Shown here one piece after another: positions 1-5,664 of a stretch of 14,678 nucleotides of DNA. Under the pieces are notes generated by a model. It saw nothing but the letters and a program-made list of their open reading frames with translations, did not search any database and was not told the origin of the DNA. The position numbers and the translations under genes were made by a program. The stretch is from Burkholderiales bacterium. GTDB lineage: Bacteria > Pseudomonadota > Gammaproteobacteria > Burkholderiales > SG8-39. Numbering within the stretch: the first letter of the stretch is position 1; every line of letters begins with the position of its first letter. The DNA lies in assembly GCA_020846575.1 (NCBI GenBank), contig JADLDQ010000090.1, positions 1 through 14,678 on the forward strand, read 5' to 3'.

Positions 1-458
1 ACGCCGTGGATGCCCACGGTGCGGCCGCGCAGGTCGGCGCCGAAGCCCATCGGCCCCTTCCACTCGCCGCGGCGCAGCACCGACGAGAACAGCTGCAGCC
101 GGCGCAGCGCGAACACCATGTAGCACAGCGCCAGCTCCGACACCGACATCCTGTTGATGCCGGGCGCCCACCACATGCGGATGCCGTGACGCTTGAGCAC
201 CTCGGGATCGATGTGATCCACGCCGGCCGTGCACAGCGAAACGACCTTCAGCCGCGGCAGCGCGCGGCAGACTTCGTCGGTAAAGCGGTTCGGACCGATC
301 AGCGCCACCTCGCAGCCATTGACGAACTCGATCAGTTCCGCACCCTGCATCGTCGGGCCGGGCCGGGCGAAGCGCGCGCCGGGATACTTCGCGGCGAGCT
401 CCGCCTTCAGCTCGGGAAAGAAGTCGAAGTAGGGCAGCGTGACGGCGACCGCGGGCAT
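1..458 (-). CDS. D-2-hydroxyacid dehydrogenase, N-terminal part (runs off window)
   Basis: The first 152 codons of an NAD(P)-dependent D-isomer-specific 2-hydroxyacid dehydrogenase, which interconverts 2-oxo and 2-hydroxy acids in the cytoplasm. The visible protein starts MPAVAVTLPYFDFFPELKAE. It carries the substrate-domain pattern of the family: a hydrophobic stretch ending LCTAGVDHID near residues 76-85, then PGINRMSVSELAL near 99-111. The last residues, LRGRTVGIHGV, lead into the Rossmann GxGxxG loop, which lies outside the window, as do the catalytic Arg, Glu and His. The ATG has a Shine-Dalgarno GGAG 6 nt upstream and a -10-like TAGAAT about 25 nt upstream. The exact substrate (glycerate, lactate, phosphoglycerate or other) cannot be told from this part. 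Confidence 0.85.
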   Translation of the reverse strand, partial: MPAVAVTLPYFDFFPELKAELAAKYPGARFARPGPTMQGAELIEFVNGCEVALIGPNRFTDEVCRALPRLKVVSLCTAGVDHIDPEVLKRHGIRMWWAPGINRMSVSELALCYMVFALRRLQLFSSVLRRGEWKGPMGFGADLRGRTVGIHG

Positions 459-482
459 GGTGCGCTCCGGACGAAAACGGGC

Positions 483-488
483 ATTCTA
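483..488 (-). promoter_or_regulatory. -10-like element TAGAAT for the hydroxyacid dehydrogenase
   Basis: On the minus strand this reads TAGAAT (5 of 6 to TATAAT), followed by GC, about 25 nt before the ATG at 458. The region 17 nt upstream is pure GC and shows no convincing -35 box. The same TAGAATGC string occurs upstream of the phosphate operon. Confidence 0.4.
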
Positions 489-492
489 TAGA

Positions 493-524
493 CGACGCCC
501 CGCGGCGCCGCGGCGAGGGCGTCG
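493..524 (-). terminator. GC hairpin downstream of pit
   Basis: CGACGCCC (493-500) pairs perfectly with GGGCGTCG (517-524), and the loop itself contains the 12-bp palindrome CGCGGCGCCGCG (501-512). It lies 33 nt past the pit stop and just before the dehydrogenase promoter. No T-run follows, so a factor-independent terminator is not proven. It could equally be a structured spacer. Confidence 0.4.
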
Positions 525-556
525 CGTGGCGCCAGGCCCTGCGCGCCGGCGCCGGA

Positions 557-1561
557 TCAGGCGAGGAAATCCTGCCCCAGGTACCAGAACAGCGCCGCGA
601 TCAGCGCCGAGGCCGGAATGGTCAGCACCCATGCCCAGATGATGCGCGCAGCCACGCCCCATCGAACCGCCGACACCCGGCGCGACAGGCCCACGCCGAC
701 GATGGCCCCGGTGATGGTGTGCGTGGTCGAGACCGGCGTGCCGGTCCAGGTCGCCAGGAACAGCATGGCGGCGCCCGCGGTCTGCGCCGCGAACGCGCCG
801 GTGGGGCGGATGCGCGTGATCCCCATGCCCATGGTGCGCACGATGCGCCAGCCGCCGAACAGCGTGCCCAGGCCCATGGCGGCCTGGCACGCGAGCACCA
901 CCCACATCGGCACGTGGAACGCGCCGTTCAGGTAGCCGTTGGCGTACAGCAGCACCGCGATGATGCCCATGGTCTTCTGCGCATCGTTGCCCCCGTGCCC
1001 CAGGCTGTAGAGCGAGGAGGAGATGAACTGCAGCCGGTTGAACCTCGCCTCGGTGCGGGCGGGCGCCGAACCCTTGAGCAGCCACAGGAGCGCGAGCGCC
1101 AGCGCCAGGGCGAGCAGCAATCCAAGCAGGGGCGAGAGCACGATCGCCGCCGAGGTCTTGATCAGTCCCGGTGCGACGATGCTGCCGGCGCCCGCCTTGG
1201 CCAGCCCCGCGCCGACCAGACCGCCGACCAGCGCGTGCGAGGAGGAGGAAGGAAACCCGAACCACCAGGTCAGGAGATTCCAGAAGATCGCGCCGCACAG
1301 GGCGCCGAAGATCACCGCGTTGTCGATGACCTCCGCCGACACGATCCCCGAGCCCACCGTGTTGGCCACGTGCAGCCCGAAAAACAGGAACGCGATGAAA
1401 TTGAAGAACGCGGCCCAGGCCACCGCCGCCTGCGGCGTGAGCAGCTGGGTCGAGACCATCAGCGCGATGGAGTTGGCCGCGTCGTGGAAGCCGTTCAGGA
1501 AGTCGAACACGAGCGCGGCGAACACCAGCACGGCCAGGACCAGCAGGCCGTGCTCGATCAT
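557..1561 (-). CDS. pit: PiT-family inorganic phosphate permease
   Basis: A 334-residue low-affinity phosphate (metal-phosphate) symporter of the inner membrane. The N-terminal PiT repeat shows DFLNGFHDAANSIAL (about residues 19-33), and the C-terminal repeat shows SLGHGGNDAQKTMGII. These are the two copies of the family signature. Serine/threonine-rich re-entrant segments GFPSSSSHALVGG and GTPVSTTHTITGA follow in each half. About ten hydrophobic segments fit the family. The ATG overlaps the stop of the upstream DUF47 gene by 4 nt (ATGA), which implies translational coupling. A much longer open frame continues upstream to 2461, but it runs through the DUF47 gene and is not coding. PiT plus DUF47/PhoU-like pairs are a well-known arrangement. 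Confidence 0.95.
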   Translation of the reverse strand: MIEHGLLVLAVLVFAALVFDFLNGFHDAANSIALMVSTQLLTPQAAVAWAAFFNFIAFLFFGLHVANTVGSGIVSAEVIDNAVIFGALCGAIFWNLLTWWFGFPSSSSHALVGGLVGAGLAKAGAGSIVAPGLIKTSAAIVLSPLLGLLLALALALALLWLLKGSAPARTEARFNRLQFISSSLYSLGHGGNDAQKTMGIIAVLLYANGYLNGAFHVPMWVVLACQAAMGLGTLFGGWRIVRTMGMGITRIRPTGAFAAQTAGAAMLFLATWTGTPVSTTHTITGAIVGVGLSRRVSAVRWGVAARIIWAWVLTIPASALIAALFWYLGQDFLA

Positions 1562-2214
1562 AGGCGCTCGAGCACCACGCCGTGGATCACGTTGGCCGCG
1601 TCGTCGCAGCGATCGACCGCCTCCTCGAACAGCTCGTAGAGCTCCTTCGCCCGGATCAGCGTGCGGGCATCGGTGGTCTGCTCGAACAGGCGCATCATGC
1701 CCGCGCGCATGACTCGGTCGGCCTCGCTCTCGATCTCGCCCACCTCCTGGCAGACCTGGAGGATGCGCGCCGCATTCCTGGTGTCGCAGAGGTGTCCGAC
1801 CGCTTCCTGGATCTTCTCGGTGGCTCGCAGGATGATCTGCCCCAGCGCCGCCATCTCCTGTGTGAATTCGCCCGGGCCGTACAGGGCGGCGCGCTGGGGG
1901 ATCTCCTCCACGCAGTCGATGATGTCGTCCAGGGCATGCGCCAGGTCCTTGATCTCCGTGCGGTCGAAGGGCGTGATGAAGGTCTTGTGCAGCGAGAGGA
2001 AGATGCTCTTCGCCACCTCGTCGGCCTCGCCCTCGGTGTGCTGGATCTCGCGGAACAGGCGCGCGAAGGCCTCGGGGTCCCGCGTCGCGGTCATGCCGGA
2101 CAGGGCTCTGGCGCCGCGCACCGTGCAAGCCGCAAGCTGGTTGAACAGATTGAAGTAGTCGTCGCTGCGCGGCGTCATGCGCGCGAGCAGGCGGTTGAAC
2201 CAGGCGCCGCTCAC
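1558..2214 (-). CDS. DUF47 / PhoU-like phosphate-transport accessory protein
   Basis: 218 residues, predicted all-helical and soluble, of the DUF47 (PhoU-like, formerly Pit accessory) family, usually about 210-220 residues. Typical stretches are FARLFREIQHTEGEADEVAK (about 49-68), LHKTFITPFDRTEIKDLAHA and the repeat-like EVGEIESEADRVM. The acidic E-x3-D pattern resembles the metal-binding helices of PhoU. It is the first gene of the operon with pit and probably modulates the permease, which is inference from family and context. The start is GTG. A G-run 8-12 nt upstream is the only Shine-Dalgarno candidate. A short upstream ORF (2211-2288) ends on this GTG (GTGA overlap), so initiation may be coupled to it. 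Confidence 0.92.
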   Translation of the reverse strand: MSGAWFNRLLARMTPRSDDYFNLFNQLAACTVRGARALSGMTATRDPEAFARLFREIQHTEGEADEVAKSIFLSLHKTFITPFDRTEIKDLAHALDDIIDCVEEIPQRAALYGPGEFTQEMAALGQIILRATEKIQEAVGHLCDTRNAARILQVCQEVGEIESEADRVMRAGMMRLFEQTTDARTLIRAKELYELFEEAVDRCDDAANVIHGVVLERL

Positions 2215-2288
2215 GCGCGCGCCCCCGCGCCTTCTGGAGGGCGAAGGCGCGACGGCGCCCGCGGCCCTGCTGCGCTACGGCTGTGCAT
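2211..2288 (-). CDS. Possible 25-codon leader ORF upstream of the DUF47 gene
   Basis: ATG at 2288 opens a 25-codon frame starting MHSRSAAGPRAPSRL and rich in Arg, Ala and Pro. Its TGA overlaps the GTG start of the DUF47 gene as GTGA. It would lie inside the transcript from the -10-like TAGAAT at 2340-2345. Its Shine-Dalgarno is poor. I do not recognise it. The overlap could be chance in GC-rich DNA, or a coupled leader that lets the weak GTG be translated. Confidence 0.25.
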   Translation of the reverse strand: MHSRSAAGPRAPSRLRPPEGAGARA

Positions 2289-2339
2289 GTTCGAGGATCT
2301 TCTCTTGGATTGGCGGGACCGCATGCTGCGGCGCCCCGC

Positions 2340-2345
2340 ATTCTA
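2340..2345 (-). promoter_or_regulatory. -10-like element TAGAAT for the DUF47-pit operon
   Basis: On minus this reads TCTCTAGAATGCG, with TAGAAT matching 5 of 6 bases of TATAAT. It would start transcription near 2333 and give a leader of about 120 nt. The 17-nt-upstream position has no good -35 match. No PHO box was recognised. Confidence 0.4.
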
Positions 2346-2450
2346 GAGAAACTTCGAGAAGACAGGCGCCGCCCGGTGCGCCCCCCGCTGCATGCGGGCG
2401 GTGATCGGTCTATCCTAGGGGCGATCCACCATCGTCCAGAGGAGTCGCCG

Positions 2451-2582
2451 ATGCTTCGCAATCAGCCGCGCGCCGCCAGCCCAGGCATCCGTTCCTGCGC
2501 CGCGCGCGCGCGGCCTGAGCGGGTGCCGGCGCGCCGCCGCCCCGCGACGCCGCACGGCGCGAGCGGCGCGAGGTCCGGGTAG
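2451..2582 (+). CDS. Possible 43-codon small ORF upstream of pgi
   Basis: ATG with a strong Shine-Dalgarno (AGAGGAG, 6 nt spacing) opens a 43-codon frame starting MLRNQPRAASPGIRS. It is very Arg/Ala/Pro-rich and ends in TAG 8 nt before the GTG of pgi. The initiation signal is better than that of pgi itself. The composition is what random GC-rich DNA gives, so it may be non-coding. If real, it could be a leader coupled to pgi translation. I do not recognise it. Confidence 0.3.
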   Translation: MLRNQPRAASPGIRSCAARARPERVPARRRPATPHGASGARSG

Positions 2583-2590
2583 ATTCCCGC

Positions 2591-4234
2591 GTGGTCTCAC
2601 CCCTCGCCGCTCGGCCAGCCTGGAAGGCCCTGCAGGCCCACCACGCCGCGGTGCGCGACATCCACCTGCGGCGCCTTTTCGCCGAGGATCCGCGGCGCGG
2701 CGAGCGCATGGCCCTGGAGGCCGCGGGCGTGCACCTGGACTACTCGAAGAACCGGGTCAGCGCCGAGACCCTGCGCCTGCTCCTTGCGCTCGCGCAGGAG
2801 TGCGGCCTCGCGCAGCGCATCGAGGCGATGTTCCGCGGCGAGAGGATCAACACCACCGAAAAGCGCGCGGCGCTGCACACCGCGCTGCGCGCCCCGGCGG
2901 GTTCGAGCGTCCTGGTGGACGGGGAGAACGTGGTGCCTGGCGTGCACGCGGTGCTCGAGGCCATGGCCCGCTTCTGCCAGAGCGTGCGCGCCGGCCACTG
3001 GCGCGGCCACACGGGCAAGCGCATGCGCAACGCCGTCAACATCGGCATCGGCGGTTCCGACCTCGGACCGGTGATGGCCTTCGAGGCGCTGCGCGCCTAC
3101 AGCGAGCGCGGCCTGCGGCTGCGCTTCGTCTCCAACGTGGACGGCACCGACTTCGCCGAAGCGGTCCGCGACCTCGACCCCGGTGAGACGCTGTTCATCG
3201 TCGCCTCCAAGACCTTCACCACCCTGGAGACCATGGCCAACGCGCGCGCCGCCCGCGCCTGGCTGCTCGCCGGCCTGGGCGGGGCGAAGGAGGCCATCGC
3301 CAGGCACTTCGTCGCGGTATCCACCAACGAAAAGGAAGTGCGCGGCTTCGGCATCGATCCGGCCAACATGTTCGGTTTCTGGGACTGGGTCGGCGGGCGC
3401 TATTCGATGGACTCGGCGATCGGCCTGTCCACCATGCTCGCCGTGGGTCCGGCGCATTTCCGCGACCTGCTCGCGGGATTCCGGGAGATGGACGAGCACT
3501 TCCGGGCCGCGCCCCTCGCGCGCAACCTGCCGGTGCTGATGGGGCTGCTTTCGGTCTGGTACGTGAACTTCTTCGGCACGCAGACGCTCGCGGTGCTGCC
3601 CTACGACCAGTACCTGAAGCGCTTCCCGGCCTACCTGCAGCAGCTGGCGATGGAGAGCAACGGCAAGCGGGTCACCGCCGAAGGGGATCCGGTCGCCTGG
3701 AACACCGGCCCCGTCTACTGGGGCGAGCCCGGCACCAACGGCCAGCACTCCTTCTACCAGTTGCTGCACCAGGGTACGCTTGTCGTGCCCTGCGACTTCA
3801 TCGGCTTCTGCCAGCCGCTCAATGCGCTCCAGGACCAGCACGACATGCTGATCGCCAACATGCTGGCCCAGGGCGAGGCGCTCGCCTTCGGCAGGACCGC
3901 CGACGAGGTCCGCGCCGAGGGAACGCCGGAATGGCTCGTGCCCCACCGGGTGTTCGAGGGCAACAGGCCGTCGAACACGCTGCGCCTCGAACGCCTCACG
4001 CCGGCGGCGCTCGGGCGACTGGTCGCCCTGTACGAGCACAGCGTGTTCACCCAGGCGGCGATCTGGGGCATCAATGCCTTCGACCAGTGGGGCGTGGAGC
4101 TGGGCAAGGCGCTCGCGCAGCGCATCATCCCGGAGCTCTCCGGCGCGGCCGAGCCCTCGGGCGCGCACGACGGCTCCACGCTCGCGCTGATAAGCCGCTA
4201 CCGCAGCTTGCGCCAGCCGCGCGGCCGGGATTGA
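2591..4234 (+). CDS. pgi: Glucose-6-phosphate isomerase
   Basis: 547 residues, close to the 549 of the E. coli enzyme. It interconverts glucose-6-phosphate and fructose-6-phosphate in the cytoplasm (glycolysis and gluconeogenesis). Family stretches occur in the right order: NIGIGGSDLGP (sugar-phosphate binding), SKTFTTLETM, GGRYSMDSAIGLS, QQLAMESNGKRVT, GEPGTNGQHSFYQLLHQGT and WGINAFDQWGVELGK. The catalytic Glu355 (MESNGK) and His386 (GQHSF) fall at the same numbers as in E. coli, and the active-site Lys is K506 in VELGK. The start is GTG at 2591, which gives the expected SPLAARPAWKALQAHHAAVR beginning. Its Shine-Dalgarno is weak, and a small ORF with a good one ends 8 nt upstream. No glycolytic neighbours are present. 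Confidence 0.97.
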   Translation: MVSPLAARPAWKALQAHHAAVRDIHLRRLFAEDPRRGERMALEAAGVHLDYSKNRVSAETLRLLLALAQECGLAQRIEAMFRGERINTTEKRAALHTALRAPAGSSVLVDGENVVPGVHAVLEAMARFCQSVRAGHWRGHTGKRMRNAVNIGIGGSDLGPVMAFEALRAYSERGLRLRFVSNVDGTDFAEAVRDLDPGETLFIVASKTFTTLETMANARAARAWLLAGLGGAKEAIARHFVAVSTNEKEVRGFGIDPANMFGFWDWVGGRYSMDSAIGLSTMLAVGPAHFRDLLAGFREMDEHFRAAPLARNLPVLMGLLSVWYVNFFGTQTLAVLPYDQYLKRFPAYLQQLAMESNGKRVTAEGDPVAWNTGPVYWGEPGTNGQHSFYQLLHQGTLVVPCDFIGFCQPLNALQDQHDMLIANMLAQGEALAFGRTADEVRAEGTPEWLVPHRVFEGNRPSNTLRLERLTPAALGRLVALYEHSVFTQAAIWGINAFDQWGVELGKALAQRIIPELSGAAEPSGAHDGSTLALISRYRSLRQPRGRD

Positions 4235-4286
4235 TTCCGAACCGGACACACACCGAAGCGAGGTGGTTCGCCATGCGCCGATCGGC

Positions 4287-4298
4287 TGTGAATTCACA
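4287..4298. promoter_or_regulatory. 12-bp perfect palindrome TGTGAATTCACA
   Basis: Perfect dyad 23 bp before the Bug-protein ATG and 7 bp before its Shine-Dalgarno. It resembles a compact repressor operator (TGTGA-N2-TCACA). The spacing is too short for a CRP site, which needs N6. No regulator gene adjoins it. Confidence 0.35.
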
Positions 4299-4320
4299 CA
4301 AACCCAGAGGAGGTAGGCAG

Positions 4321-5304
4321 ATGTCGCGATCCATCGTCAAGTTCGCCATCGGCGCCCGGTGCGCCGCCGTGCACGCGGCGCCGGCCGCGGCCCAGGGCTA
4401 TCCCTCGAAGCCGGTCACGGTCATCGTGCCGCTCGCGGCCGGCACCGGCATGGACGTGCTGGCGCGTGTATACAGCGAGCGCCTGGCGAAGAGTCTGGGC
4501 CGGCCGGTGATCGTGGAGAACAAGCCCGGCGCCTCGCAGATCATCGGAGTGAACGCGCTGCTCGCCGCGCCCGCGGACGGGCACACGCTCCTGGTGGCGA
4601 CCAGCGGGCCGATGGCCATCAACCCGGCGGTGTTCAAGAAGCTCACCTACGACTACCGCACCGACTTCGTGCCGCTGTCGCTGTACGTGAAATCGCCCTT
4701 CATCCTGGTGGTGAACCCGCAGCTGCCGCTGAAGACCGCCGCGGAGTTCATCCAGTATGCGAAGGAGCGGCCCGGCAAGCTGAGCTACAGCTCGGCCGGG
4801 ATCAGCTCGGCGCCCCATCTCGCGGGCGAGCTGCTCAACCTGCGCTTCGACCTTTCCATCGTCAACGTGCCCTACAAGGACACCCCGCAGTCGATCGCCG
4901 ACGTCGCCTCCGGCACCGTGCAGATGGCCTTCGCCGAGGCGGGCGCATCGCGCGCCCTCATCAAGGACGGCAGGATCCGGCCGCTCGCGGTGTCGTCGCT
5001 CACGCGCCTGTCGCAGCTGCCCGAGGTACCGACGGTGGCCGAAGCGACCGGCGCCCGCGATTTCGAAGCGGTGTCCTGGCACGTGCTGTTCGCCCGCGCC
5101 GGCACGCCGCAGCCCGTCGTTTCGCGCCTGCACGAGGAGATGAAGCGCATCCTCGGCGATGCGCAGGTGCAGGACCGCATCAACAACATCGGGTTGATCC
5201 CCTTCGAGACGCCGCCGGTCGAGGGCATCCAGCGCTACATCCTGGCCGAGGCGGACAAGTGGGGCGGGCTGGTGCGCAAGCTCGGGCTGGCGGGGACGCA
5301 GTAG
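4321..5304 (+). CDS. Bug-family (TctC-like) tripartite tricarboxylate transporter substrate-binding protein
   Basis: 327 residues, the usual length for Bug receptors. These are periplasmic proteins that bind small carboxylates or related compounds, mostly for tripartite (TctABC-type) carriers. After the N-terminus come YPSKPVTVIVPLAAGTGMDV, ENKPGASQIIGVNALLAAPADGHTL, PGKLSYSSAGISSAPHLAGE and LPEVPTVAEATG, all standard in the family. The ATG has an excellent Shine-Dalgarno (AGAGGAGGT, 7 nt spacing). An in-frame ATG at 4273 is less likely. The signal peptide is odd: residues 6-25 read VKFAIGARCAAVHAAPAAAQ, with Arg and His inside what should be the hydrophobic core, though the AxAQG end looks like a cleavage site. 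No tctA/tctB genes are nearby, as is common for the many orphan Bug proteins of Burkholderiales. The ligand is unknown. Confidence 0.93.
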   Translation: MSRSIVKFAIGARCAAVHAAPAAAQGYPSKPVTVIVPLAAGTGMDVLARVYSERLAKSLGRPVIVENKPGASQIIGVNALLAAPADGHTLLVATSGPMAINPAVFKKLTYDYRTDFVPLSLYVKSPFILVVNPQLPLKTAAEFIQYAKERPGKLSYSSAGISSAPHLAGELLNLRFDLSIVNVPYKDTPQSIADVASGTVQMAFAEAGASRALIKDGRIRPLAVSSLTRLSQLPEVPTVAEATGARDFEAVSWHVLFARAGTPQPVVSRLHEEMKRILGDAQVQDRINNIGLIPFETPPVEGIQRYILAEADKWGGLVRKLGLAGTQ

Positions 5305-5364
5305 CCGCGCGCCCGCGAGCGGGGAAGCCTCGTCCGGGCATGCTGCGAAGCGGCGCTGCCCCGG

Positions 5365-5587
5365 TCAGGCCAGCGCGGCGAGGAAGCGATCGGCCGGCAG
5401 GACGCGCACGCCCGCCTCGACGAAGTCGCGCCGGGCGTCACGGACCACCGGGTACGCCCAGGGGTCCTCAGCCGGATTTTGAAGTGGGCGAGCGCCGGGT
5501 CCACGGCGGGCGCGGCCCGGCGACGAACACCCTCTTCCCGGCGATATGCTCGCGCATCGGCGGCTCGAGGTAGCGCGGGCGGTCCAT
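5365..5587 (-). pseudogene. Remnant of an AAA+ ATPase (DUF4143 family) gene
   Basis: Read in three successive frames, this short stretch matches the two ends of a DUF4143-type ATPase, normally about 380-400 residues. From ATG 5587 the frame gives MDRPRYLEPPMREHIAGKRV then FVAGPRP. This is the typical start leading into the Walker A loop (family: GPRQVGKTT), which is lost here. Near 5507-5516 the sequence jumps to a different frame giving AVDPALAHFKIRLRTP. A single-base loss in the C-run (5461-5464 on plus) leads to WAYPVVRDARRDFVEAGVRV then LPADRFLAALA and a stop. These are typical of the family's nuclease-like C-terminus. So there appears to be one large internal deletion plus one frameshift. 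The match is from memory of the family, not a search. Confidence 0.65.
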
Positions 5588-5597
5588 GGGTCCATTG

Positions 5598-5640
5598 TGC
5601 GAATCAGCAGAAAAGTTGCGACTTTTCCTGCTGATGCGCA
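5598..5640. repeat. Long near-perfect inverted repeat beside the ATPase remnant
   Basis: Arms TGCG-A-ATCAGCAG-AAAAGT and ACTTTT-C-CTGCTGAT-G-CGCA flank a TGCG loop. There are 18 paired positions with one mismatch (5602/5636) and one bulged C (5627). It is A/T-rich against GC-rich surroundings. It lies between the stop of tcuB (5665) and the start of the ATPase remnant (5587), 10 nt before that ATG. It could be an old operator or leader hairpin of the lost gene, or a transcription stop for tcuAB, although no U-run follows the stem on minus. Confidence 0.7.
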
Positions 5641-5664
5641 TGAATTGTCGAACCGCGCCGAAGC

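Larger units (their letters stand above)
2215..2590. other. Divergent intergenic region between DUF47-pit and pgi
   Basis: 376 bp between divergent starts. It holds the minus-strand -10-like element (2340-2345), the 25-codon leader ORF (2211-2288), and on plus a 43-codon ORF (2451-2582) ending 8 nt before pgi. A TATCCT at 2411-2416 is a weak plus-strand -10 candidate without a good -35. I see no RNA gene, insertion sequence or clear operator. Confidence 0.6.

Noticed and set aside
557..2461. A 634-codon open frame covering pit and extending far upstream
   Set aside because: Only the part from 1561 down is PiT-like. The upstream part is out of frame through the clear DUF47 gene, and the ATGA overlap gives a natural start at 1561.
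2597..4297. Long minus-strand frame opposite pgi, and similar long antisense frames opposite tcuA, the MFS gene and the membrane genes
   Set aside because: They have Arg/Ala/Gly/His-rich, low-information translations typical of GC-rich antisense shadows, while the other strand encodes clear family proteins.
4287..4298. CRP binding site
   Set aside because: The half-sites TGTGA/TCACA are separated by 2 bp, not the 6 bp that CRP needs.
4273..4320. Earlier in-frame ATG for the Bug protein
   Set aside because: It would add a charged 16-residue extension before the signal peptide, while the ATG at 4321 has a near-perfect Shine-Dalgarno.
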